The notes beneath the pieces were generated by a model. It searched no databases, was not told the origin of the DNA, and worked only from the letters and a program-made list of their open reading frames with translations. Position numbers and translations under genes: made by a program. 64,000 bases of DNA from Tritrichomonas musculus (taxonomy: Eukaryota > Parabasalia > Tritrichomonadida > Tritrichomonadidae): the NCBI GenBank assembly GCA_039105265.1, contig JAPFFF010000023.1, positions 2,348,584 through 2,412,583 of the forward strand, in the 5' to 3' direction. This document shows, piece by piece, positions 49,231 through 59,740 of the stretch. Position 1 is the stretch's first letter, and each line of letters starts with the position of its first letter.

Positions 49231-50538
49231 ATGAGTAATCTCGCAAAGATTCAGCTTCAAACATCAGCAATATTAGATGTCCCTATTCATAACTATGAAA
49301 AAACATTCACGTTTATTGTAAACGGAGAAGAAATTCACACTCCAAAAATTATTTCAGATCTTTTATCACCAAAAATCAGTGAAAATCATATATCAGATCC
49401 AACTACTGAAACATTTACAATTAACACAAGAAACCAAGGCCATTTTTCAACCATTCTTTCTCTTCTTACTTTTCAAGAAAAAACGATTCCAGCTGACGAG
49501 CTTCCATTTGTGTCGGAAGTTCTTGAAATTCTACAAAACAAACATTTCAATGTGATCCTTCCTAAAAGGAGAGAAGAAATTAAGTTTGATAATATCTTTG
49601 AGTTAATCAAAGAGCACGAGAACAACGAAGTACTGTACAAGCAATACCTAGACGAAGAAATTGATTTCCTCAGTGAAAATTTCTTCCAACTTAACGAAGA
49701 ACAAGAAGAACGAATTCGAGAACTGACATTTTGCACGATTGAACGAATTTTGTCAAATTTTGATAAACTTCAGCTTGTCGATGAAAACCAACTTTTGCGA
49801 GTTGTTAACGGCCTCTACAAGTCTGATTCCAAATATTCAGTGCTTTACAAATATGTCGTCTTCACATTTGTCGACGAGCATGAAATGAGTGAGTTTGTTG
49901 AATTCTTCGACATCAGCGACATCGACGGAGGAGTTTGGCTGAGCCTCGCCGAAAGGCTGAAGCAAAAAGTTTTTCTGCGAGAGACTCATTCTGCATTAAA
50001 GCGCTTTAAGCATCGCGAAACTGTTTTTTATTGCAAGCACGACGAGGCGTTTGATGGGATTATCAGACACCTGCAGAAAGAGTCAAATGGCAACATCAAG
50101 AGTGTTATTGACATCACTTCATCGTCACTACAGGGTAGTAGTTTTTCGCCGTACAATGTTTGCTTGTTTGAAGACAAAGACAAAGATAAGTATTTACTTA
50201 CAAAAGATGAACAAAACTCTTGGATTCTCTTTGATTTAAAAGAACGCAAGATAATTCCATCAAACTACATAATCAAGTCGAGCTCTTATGGTCAAAATAG
50301 TCATAATCCGAAGACGTGGAAACTGGAAGGCTCGAATGACAAATCATCCTGGGAACTTCTCGATGAGCAACGAGATTGTCCATACTTTAATGGACCGTAT
50401 CTTGTCCACACATTTGACATTAAGAAAGGAGTCACCACACCATTCAGGTACATCCGAATGACTCAGACAGGACCAAACTGGTGTAGTTATCATTACTTCA
50501 CACTTGGCTCAATTGAATTTTATGGTAGTTTAATATGA
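49231..50538 (+). CDS. BTB-like protein with C-terminal F5/8C (discoidin) domain
   Basis: 435 residues. Residues 20-260 are the BTB/BACK-like unit shared with the DPF protein (FIVNGEEIHTPKIISDLLSPKI, DEEIDFLSENFFQL, ERILSNFDKLQLVDENQLLRVV). Residues about 285-435 form an F5/8 type C jelly roll: FDGIIRHLQKES, NSWILFDLKERKIIPSNYIIKSSS, KTWKLEGSNDKSSWELLDEQ, FRYIRMTQTGPNWCSYHYFTLGSIEFYG. The combination is greatly expanded in trichomonads. Without a signal peptide it is probably cytoplasmic, and the ligand is unknown. It is intact, and its C-terminal part is visibly richer in GC than its surroundings. Confidence 0.88.
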   Translation: MSNLAKIQLQTSAILDVPIHNYEKTFTFIVNGEEIHTPKIISDLLSPKISENHISDPTTETFTINTRNQGHFSTILSLLTFQEKTIPADELPFVSEVLEILQNKHFNVILPKRREEIKFDNIFELIKEHENNEVLYKQYLDEEIDFLSENFFQLNEEQEERIRELTFCTIERILSNFDKLQLVDENQLLRVVNGLYKSDSKYSVLYKYVVFTFVDEHEMSEFVEFFDISDIDGGVWLSLAERLKQKVFLRETHSALKRFKHRETVFYCKHDEAFDGIIRHLQKESNGNIKSVIDITSSSLQGSSFSPYNVCLFEDKDKDKYLLTKDEQNSWILFDLKERKIIPSNYIIKSSSYGQNSHNPKTWKLEGSNDKSSWELLDEQRDCPYFNGPYLVHTFDIKKGVTTPFRYIRMTQTGPNWCSYHYFTLGSIEFYGSLI

Positions 50539-50595
50539 ATTAATTAATAATATGCATGCCCATTTTCCTTATAAACAAACAATCAATCAATCAAT

Positions 50596-50596
<1 letters not shown>

Positions 50597-50630
<34 letters not shown>
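50597..50630. repeat. Homopolymer A tract, 34 nt, preceded by AATC repeats
   Basis: A short (AATC)n run at 50580-50596 leads into 34 A. It lies downstream of the F5/8C gene. Confidence 0.9.
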
Positions 50631-50631
<1 letters not shown>

Positions 50632-50934
50632 CATTTCAACCATCTCCAATATTATAAATAAAAGTCATTAACTTAGCAAAATATCTATCATAATTATTCT
50701 TAGGATTATTCAATCATTTTTTTCAGGGTTGAAACTTTTTGTTTGAAGAATTTTCAATTTCATGAAAAAATGTTGTTTACCTTATTAATAAAATCAAAAG
50801 GATTAATTCTTTTTTTGAAGAACGAGATTTTTATTATGTACCAACCATATAAAGTCTTATACAAAATGCTTAGGACAACTTTTTCAATATACTATGTTCA
50901 AATTTGAACAACCAGATATATTTTTTTCTGAGAA
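50631..50934. other. Intergenic, AT-rich
   Basis: Nothing recognised. Confidence 0.5.
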
Positions 50935-51600
50935 GTTCTGAAAAAAATTGAATGCAGTCCCAAGCTTTTTTGAATAGGGCTTTAAAAATGTAACACCAAA
51001 AACATCATCAGAAGTGCCAACCAAAATTGCAGTGTGAGGGTCTGGTAATACAATTTTCAGGCTTTTATCATTGTTCTATGACCTAAAAGGAAATCCAACA
51101 ATTGTTGATCCTCCAACATAATCATGATCAGAATTCAAACCTTTTGATGAGCTTTTTTTTATTTTTTTTTGGTGCAGGTGTTGGCTCTGGTAATACATTT
51201 ATTATATTTCATAAAAAATGTTTTCATTATATACTTCCAAAAAGCATAGAGATTTAATTGAATTGGTAAATGTATCTTCATAATAAAGAGGTTCTACGGT
51301 GCCATTAAAAACGTTTTGTCCAGTTTCATTTAAATATCTATGTAATTGGAAATTTTGAATGTTTCTAGCAAAATTCATTATCATTTTTACTTCAGCATCA
51401 AAAATAAAAGTAACAAATGGATTAATGACATTACATCTTGATATTAAAATGAATATTGAATATCACTGAAAATTCATCTTCATTGTTGAAAACATTGAAA
51501 TTTGTTGTACTTCAGATATTGAATTATCTTGAAGCATAAGTTTGATTCCAATTGAATTCTTTTTTGAGATTATGGTTTGTTTATGATAAAGATTGTTTTT
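50935..51600 (-). pseudogene. Remnant of an unrecognised protein gene
   Basis: Several minus-strand segments read like a globular protein with frame changes and stops between them: KKNSIGIKLMLQDNSISEVQ, PFVTFIFDAEVKMIMNFARN, FQLHRYLNETGQNVFNGTVE, PLYYEDTFTNSIKSLCFLEV, then NVLPEPTPAPKK, HDYVGGSTIVGFPF, LPDPHTAILVGTSDDVFGVT and FLKPYSKKLGTAFNFF. I do not recognise the family. The coding-like composition over about 650 bp in otherwise empty DNA supports a relic rather than chance. Confidence 0.45.
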
Positions 51601-53018
51601 CGAGAATATTAAATTTTGTTTTTGAGTGACTTTTAAAATTAATTATGAGTTTATATTTTTTTAATTTCAAATCACAAAAACAGATATAAGTTGAAAATAC
51701 ATAACCTCAGCTTTATTGTAAAGTTAATGAGTTTAAAATGTTTTAAAATATAAAAAAATTATTTTAAAATATAAAAAAATTATTGTTAATTTCTAGTTTA
51801 TTTTTATGTAGTGTTTCATCTGGTCAAAATAAAAAGTTCAGGATCACCTGAAATATAACATAATATTTTTTTAAAAAAATCATAAAAGCATTGTCAAGTT
51901 ATTATAAATATCATTTTTAATATATATGAATCAGAATAATACATACCTCTTGGCTTTTTTTAAATTTAACTATTCTCATTAATATTTTTTATTCTTAATA
52001 TATATCAAGAAAAAAATTTAGACATTGATATTGATATAGGAAAAATAGCTGATAAGTTTTTATGATTCATCAGACTTAACAAGAATAAACACATTCAATA
52101 ATTAGTCCATTTGTTTATAAAAGAATAATAGTGAAAAAAATCTTGATGCTTTGGCCATTTATAGTTTTGTTCATTTTTTATTTGAAAATATTTAAAAAAA
52201 AATGCTAAAGACTATTTGATTATTGTGCAAAATTTGAAAAGAAAATGGTTACATTTTTTGTTTTGAAATTTTTATGAGCTCCTATAAATTTGTACCAATT
52301 ACTAATTACAATTTCTGTAAATACTTGCAAATTCCTTCATTTAAAGCTTTTCGTTTTTGAATCATTTAATTCAATATTTATTTGAATATTTAATCTCATT
52401 CAAAAAAGAAAAATAAATTGCTCCTATTCATCACACAAATGTTCATGTGCCAAATATTATTCAAATATAATTGAAAAAAAGTTTCATTTTTATTGAATTT
52501 CCTCAAAAAAAATTGCAGTAATAGTTGATAACGGTTAGGAGCAAATTTTTCACCTATTATTAATAATCCGACGGTTTTAAAAAAATAATTCGAACCGTTA
52601 TTTTGAAAAATTTTTAACCGTCCAGTTAAATTCTCTTTGGATATATAAATGATAGTTAAATCAATTAAAAATATAATAATATATTTAACAATAACAGTAA
52701 ATTAAAACTATTCTGGTTGATAAAAAAAAAATTATTTAGAAAATAAAAAATTCTTTATTCATTTTATCGTTTTCAATTGAAATTCAAACCTCTTTTAATA
52801 ATAAATCTATTTTTTATCTCTTTATTTTTAGTTTAATGAAAATAGATTAAATAAATATTTAAATTATAAAATGCATAATAAATGAAAAATATGACTTTAA
52901 AATTCTATTTCTACATTAAATAAAGAGATAATGAAACTTCAAATTGAAAAGGAGGTAAATAAAGAGATAAAGTAGATTGAAATATTTCTTTCAAATACAT
53001 TTTTTTTTTTTTGTTAAC
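51601..53018. other. Long AT-rich intergenic region
   Basis: 1.4 kb with no supportable gene. There is a duplicated phrase around 51735-51785 (ATTTTAAAATATAAAAAAATT twice) and otherwise simple A/T-rich DNA leading to the ankyrin gene. Confidence 0.5.
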
Positions 53019-56000
53019 ATGAGTTCGCAAACAGCAGGAGTGCTTATGAAAGCAATTCTCAAAAAATATGAAGACACAGCAAAGAGTAGCAAAGCAAACA
53101 TTCAATTTATTCTCATAAAACGATTCTTCATTTAGCATGTGAAGCAGGAAACGCAGCTGCAGTTGAATATATTCTTTCACAAGGAGAAGTTGATATCAAT
53201 GCAAAATATGTTTTTTCTTATTTTTTAACAAAATCTCGATTTCGTTTCTGATATGATTTCTATATTTAAATATATAATACAATTCAAAATCAAACATATT
53301 AACGATGTTACCAAATATCTATTTGTAATAAAGTTATAAATTACTTTGTTTAATAAGATTTACAAATCAAAAAAATTTATGAAATTACAAAATATTTATT
53401 TTGACGAAATCCCAAATACTAATATTTAAATATAATTATAAGTTCAATTTTTTAATATAATTACCATCATAATATTTTAATAGAAATCACGGAATTATCA
53501 AAAATAAAATTTTTATAAAATTTTATTTTTCTTTTCAATAGAATTTTCGTTCTATTTTTTAAATACAATTTTATCAGATGATATTAATATAATTTCATAA
53601 TTATTATTAAACGAAATTTTATCAAAAATAATTAATGAAATTATATCAAAAGATTAATAGCGTTTAAATAACTGCATTTTAATGAAATTTAATTTTTTAT
53701 ATTTTTATGAAATATATAAATAATACTCAAAAATCTGCCTTACATATCGCAGTTGAAAAAGATAATATAGAAATTGTAAAATTACTATTAAAACAGCCAA
53801 ATATTGATGTCAATATTAAGACAATTACAAAGAATTAATTTCAATAGCATTCAAATTATTTTTAAATATCGTTTTTAGACAATTATTTTTTTTATAAAAT
53901 TTAAAAGCATTAAATTCAATAAAATCTCCAAAATAAATTTTTATACCATTGTGATTTATATTTAATGTAATTTTGGACTGATTTTTTTAAATAAAATTAT
54001 GATTCATTTTTTTAACGAAATTAAAAACCGAATAATTTAATAGAATTCATTATTTTATATTATAATTACATTTAAATCTAAATGTTAAATTATATTACAA
54101 ATATTTTTCTATAATCCAATTTGCCAATATCTTTTTAAATCCTATTTAAATCAATTTTATTAATCATGTTTATTAACCAAATTATTAATAGAATTTTGGA
54201 TTTTATTATTAAATGAAATTATAAATAAAAAGTTTGATCCAGTTTGAAAATATTAATTTTAATGAAATTTGAAATTAATATATTATATGAAATCACATAA
54301 TAAAATTATTTATTTCATTAACAATCAGAAATTTAAATAGTATTTAATGTTAACTTTTTAAATAACATTTTAGCTCATTTTTTAATTCCATTCAATTATT
54401 TTGTTTTCATCTCATTTTAATTTCAAAAGATTAATGTCATTTTATAACAAATACTTTAATGATATTATAAATTACTATTTTAATGATATTAAAAATTTTT
54501 CTTTTATGAAATTAAAATAACATTTAAATGAAATTGAAATTATTTTTTCAGAAAACGCCAATAATCCTTGCGGCCGAAAACAATAATGAAGAAATGGTTA
54601 AAGTTTTATTAGAAAATCAAAATATTGATGTTAATTTCATTGGAATTTTGATTTCAATCTTTTTATCATGTTTCAAATAAAAAAAAATCAATACAATTTC
54701 CAATTAATATTTTAATGAAATTTTATATATAATTTTTTTATCAAATTATAAATCAAATATTTAAATAACATTTTAAATTATTATATTTTATTATATTTGT
54801 ATTATTACTGTTTCATGATATTTAAAATTATTAATTTTAATGGCATTATATTTTTTTATTTAATTACATTCAAAATTTATTTTTTTAATTATATTATAAA
54901 TCAATGATATTTTATTGCGTAAAACACAATATATTTTAATTCAATTTAAAATATATGTTTTTATACAATTATCAAATATATTTTCATTACATTATAACTT
55001 TTTTTTTTAATTTCATTGAAAAACAATATTTTAATGATATTTAATTTAAAAAAATTTAATTACGACATTTCTTAATTCAGTATTTTAATCAAATTAAAAC
55101 AAAATGTTAAATAACATTTTAAATATGATAATTTAATATAATTTTAATCATTGTTTTTATGAATAATATTCAAAATCAAATGTTTTTGAATATATTTTTA
55201 AAAATAATTTTCATGTCAATTTCAGAATTAAATTATTAATGACATTTTTAATTTATTTTTGTAATTATATTATAAATACTCCCTTTAAATTCAATTTTAA
55301 AAGAATCTGTTTTATGAGATTTATTTCAATAATTAATCAAATTTTCAATCAATATTTGAATAAAATTATAATTGAATATTTTATGAAATTATAAAAAAAA
55401 ATTTTATAAAATTTATTATTTTTTTAATAAAATTTTACAAGAATATTTTAATCACATTTATATTTATAAAGTTTTAATTACATTTTATTATTAATTTGAA
55501 ATGACATTTATAATAAATTGATTTTATGGGATTTTTTAAAAAATGTTTATAAATCGGCATTACTTTTAGCTGTTGAAAATAGTAATAGTGTAATGGTTAG
55601 GTATTTATTAACAAATCCAAATGTGAATCCTAATATCAAAACAATTTCAAATAATTATTTTTACAGAATTTTAAATTAAATATTTGAATTATATTCAAAA
55701 CAATTTTTTTTTATTTAATTATATATTATATATTTCAATGACATTTTAAATCAAATAAATTAATTCAATTTTTGATCTAATCATTTAATGAAATTATGAA
55801 TCAAAATTATTTATTACATTAAAAAATATGACATATTAATTACATTTATTACCTCGATTTAATAAAATTTATCATTTTAATTTATTACATTAAAATCAAA
55901 TTTTTTTATAAAATTGATTATTAAATATATTTTTGTCATTTATCCAAATTATATTTTTAATGAAATTATCATTAATATTTTATAGAATTTATCATCCAAT

Positions 56001-59000
56001 ATTTTCATTGGATTATAAAAATATCAATTTTATAGAATTTTGGTGTAATATTTATTAATTACATTTCAAAAGAAAAGATTCAATGAAATTTTATATTTAA
56101 TATTTTAATGGTATTACTATTTTGTTATTTTAACGAAATTAAAATTAAAAATTAAATCGCATTTTTTAAATTTCTTTTTAATGAAATTTATTCAAAATAT
56201 TTTGAATAAAATTAAAAATAAACAGTTTTTATACCATTAAAAATAGAAAATTCAATAAAATTATATACATCATGATTTAATAAAATTATGATATATTATA
56301 TTTATAACATTTTAAATGTCATGTTTTAATTCTATTTCGCGATATATATTTATGTGGTCATAATCAAATTGTTTTAATGAAATTCAATTTTAATTATGAA
56401 TGAAATTATAAAAAAAAAAATTTTTTTTGAATGAAGTTTTTCCATAAATATTCAAAAAACGCCATTAACATTAGCAGTTAAAAATTGGGAGAATAATATT
56501 GTTGCAATTTTGTTGGAAAGTCCAAAAACTGATGTTTGTGGTATAACCATTTTTAGTCATTTTTTTTAATGTAATTTAAATCCCAAAAAATTATAGAATT
56601 TGAAATAACTTTTTTAATTCAATTTAATCTATATCTTTTTATGCAACCATTTTTCTTATTATTTTCTAATGAAATTATGAATTAATTTTTTAAATAATAT
56701 TTATATATTAAATTTTTATAGGATTTTAACATTAAAAATTTTTATGATGATATTATAATTCATCAATTTTAATTACGATATTCTATTGAAGGATATTAAT
56801 GGAATTCAGTTTTTTATTTCAATACCATTTAAATTGCTTTTTAATTCCATTACCATTCAAATTATTTGAATAAGATAGCAAACAAAAAATTTTTATTCAA
56901 TTTTAAAATAACTATTTAAATGAAATTATAAATTAAATAATTAAATACAATTTTAATTATTTTTTTTCATATCATTTTAATAAGTTCTTTTTAATGTAGT
57001 TTTTTTTATATATTTCACAATTCAGCATTAACTTACGCTATTGAAAAAGGTTTCTTGTCAATGGTTAAACTTTTAATAAGTCAACCAAAAATGGATCTAA
57101 ATTCTTTAATAATTTAAAATATTTTTATTTTATCCAGTTTAAAATCAATATTTTTAATTATATTTTGATTCAAACTTTCTAATCACATTAGAAATAAAAT
57201 TAAGAAATGGCATTTCAAATCAATTTATTGAATGTTGAATAAATATTTTAATGAAATTTCTATGCATATTTATGAAACACCTTTGCATGTAGCTGCAATC
57301 AATAACCAAATTGATATAATTAAATTCTTTTTGAAAGATGGAAGATCTGATATTGAAAAGAAAAATGGCATTTATTGTTATTTTTAATGGAATATCAATA
57401 AATCATTTTATGGTTTTATATTACATATATTTTTGAAGAACCGCATTTGAACTTATGAAGGATGATCTTGCTGCACGTTTACTTGCTGAACTACAGGCAG
57501 AACAGGAAAAAGAAAAAAGAGATAAAGAAAAGCTCGAAAAAGAAAGACTTGAGAAAGAAAGACTTGAAAAAGAAAGACTTGAGAAAGAAAGACTTGAGAA
57601 AGAAAGACTTAAGAAAGAAAGACTTGAAAAAGAAAGACTTGAGAAAGAAAGACTTGAAAAAGAAAGACTTGAGAAAGAAAGACTTGAAAAAGAAAGACTT
57701 GAAAAAGAAAGACTTGAAAAAGAAAGACTTGAAAAAGAAAGACTTGAAAAAGAAAGACTTGAGAAAGAAAGACTTGAAAAAGAAAGACTTGAGAAAGAAA
57801 GACTTGAGAAAGAAAGACTTGAGAAAGAAAGACTTGAGAAAGAAAGACTTGAAAAAGAAAGACTTGAAAAAGAAAGACTTGAGAAAGAAAGACTTGAGAA
57901 AGAAAGACTTGAGAAAGAAAGACTTGAGAAAGAAAGACTTGAAAACGAAAGACTTGAGAAAGAAAGACTTGAAAAAGAAAGACTTGAGAAAGAAAGACTT
58001 GAGAAAGAAAGACTTGAGAAAGAAAGACTTGAGAAAGAAAGACTTGAAAAAGAAAGACTTGAGAAAGAAAGACTTGAAAAAGAAAGACTTGAGAAAGAAA
58101 GACTTGAGAAAGAAAGACTTGAGAAAGAAAGACTCGAAAGAGAAAGACTTGAAAACGAAAGACTTGAGAAAGAAAGACTTGAGAAAGAAAGACTTGAAAA
58201 AGAAAGACTTGAAAAAGAAAGACTTGAAAACGAAAGACTTGAAAAAGAAAGACTTGAAAAAGAAAGACTTGAAAAAGAAAGACTTGAAAACGAAAGACTC
58301 GAGAAAGAAAGACTTGAGAAAGAAAGACTTGAAAAAGAAAGACTTGAGAAAGAAAGACTTGAGAAAGAAAGACTTGAGAAAGAAAGACTCGAAAGAGAAA
58401 GACTTGAAAACGAAAGACTTGAAAACGAAAGACTTGAAAAAGAAAGACTCGAAAGAGAAAGACTTGAGAAAGAAAGAATTGAAAGAGAAAGACTTGAGAA
58501 AGAAAGACTCGAAAGAGAAAGACTTGAGAAAGAAAGACTCGAAAGAGAAAGACTTGAAAACGAAAGTCTCGAAAGAGAAAGATTAGAAATAGAAAGAATT
58601 AAATTTGAACAACTGTTGAAGCAGGAGCAAATAAATTTAAATCAACCTAATCAAGAACAATTTATGAAAAACAATGATCAAGCTCAAGTTGAATTGAATC
58701 AAAATAAGGAACAAGAATCTATTGTAGATGACCAATCTGTAAATGATATTTATGATGAAATAATGACAGGAAAAAATGAATTGGCTCAAAGTCAAAAAAT
58801 GATTGGTACAATATCACAATTATCATGCAAATTAATGTCACAAATGGCCACTAAAATGAATGAAATGGAGCAAAAAATGCAAGATATCAAAGAAAAGCAA
58901 GAGGAAATAAAGTCTCAACATGAAAAGAGTCAACTCTTTGTAAGCGATTCAAGTCTTGTTTACAATTCAAACGATAACAATGATTCGGTAAGATTCATTG

Positions 59001-59320
59001 AAAAAAAGAGCCGAAAACATAGATCAAGATCAGTTGCAGGCAGAAGAAATCGTAAATCCGTGCGTGATATGGTAGAAGAAATAGAAACTGAAATTTCTGA
59101 AGAAAACAGTGCTAATTATTCATTGAATGAATTCATGGATCCATATTCATACTACCAGCATAATGCAATGATCCAAAATCAATGGAATCAATTGTTACAA
59201 ATAACAGCATCTTCGCAGAAACGATTCAATTACTTGGTATTGCAAAATGCTGAATTAATGAAAAACAGTGACTTTCTAATCAGGAGATTTGGTGGAAAGA
59301 GAAAACGAAATCATAAATAA
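53019..59320 (+). CDS. Multi-exon ankyrin protein with a KERLE pentapeptide array
   Basis: Single ankyrin repeats lie as islands in noncoding DNA, all on one strand: 53118-53210 ([20 protein letters not shown]), 53731-53820 ([20 protein letters not shown]), 54552-54635 ([20 protein letters not shown]), 55551-55640 ([20 protein letters not shown]), 56456-56541 ([20 protein letters not shown]), 57019-57105 ([20 protein letters not shown]), 57274-57367 ([20 protein letters not shown]), then [15 protein letters not shown] from 57440 into a 621-codon frame. A starter ([20 protein letters not shown]) at 53019 is in a different frame from the first repeat. Each island breaks between the DVN end of one repeat and the [KE]TxLxxA start of the next. 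Splice signals are not uniform; only 54549-54551 has a clear CAG. After about 70 KERLE units the protein ends in a charged region and a basic tail (GGKRKRNHK). Either a spliced gene with unusual introns or a gene invaded by spacer DNA. Confidence 0.65.
53211..57439. repeat. Quasi-periodic AT-rich spacers between ankyrin exons
   Basis: Seven spacers of roughly 520, 730, 915, 815, 475, 170 and 70 bp. They are built from degenerate units of about 22-30 nt around a core TTTTAATGAAATT followed by TATAAATCAA-like sequence. The exact 13-mer TTTTAATGAAATT occurs at least seven times (near 53678, 54258, 54709, 55956, 56177, 56372, 57247), besides many one-mismatch versions. No coding content. The spacers have no obvious GT...AG consensus. 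Confidence 0.7.
57530..58590 (+). repeat. 15-bp minisatellite encoding KERLE pentapeptides
   Basis: About 70 tandem copies of GAAAGACTTGA[AG]AAA, encoding ERLEK. Variation is mostly a silent GAA/GAG third-base toggle, plus occasional Asn (GAAAACGAA) and, toward the 3' end, Arg (GAAAGAGAA) variants in place of Lys. The product is an alternating acidic/basic helix with a Leu every fifth residue, suggesting a long single alpha-helix rod rather than a heptad coiled coil. The lack of stops in a second frame gives a 374-codon shadow. Confidence 0.95.
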
Positions 59321-59740
59321 ATAAAAATCACTAATTAAGATATTATTTAGCTTTTACTTTTGCTTCTTTTTTTTACAATTCAAAATTATATTAATGATTA
59401 ACGTTTGTCCAATAATTGGAAAGTGAAATGAAATATTTTTTTTTTAAAAAAGTACCTGACAAAAAAAAAAAAAAAAAAAAAAAAATCAACAAAGTTAGTG
59501 ATCAATTCATTTGAAATAAGATTAGAAAATATTGGTGTCAAATTTTATCCATTTCACATAACTTTCCAATTAGTGAACAAACTTTATTTTTAAAAATCTA
59601 TTTTGAATAAAAGTGCATCATTCAAAGCTTGATTCTATGATGTTATATGATAGTGATTGATTTAAAAAAGAAAAATTAAAATAACTTTTATTTTTTTAAA
59701 AAAACCTTTAATACAATATAAAATCTGCAATTTTGATACA
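59321..59740. other. Intergenic (convergent) with 25-nt A tract
   Basis: Spacer between the ankyrin/KERLE gene and the STPGR gene. A run of 25 A lies at 59461-59485. No gene. Confidence 0.6.

Noticed and set aside
57462-58586. 374-codon frame of KKDLRK repeats overlapping the KERLE array
   Set aside because: It is a second-frame reading of the 15-bp minisatellite and stops with the array; the KERLE frame continues into non-repetitive protein sequence.
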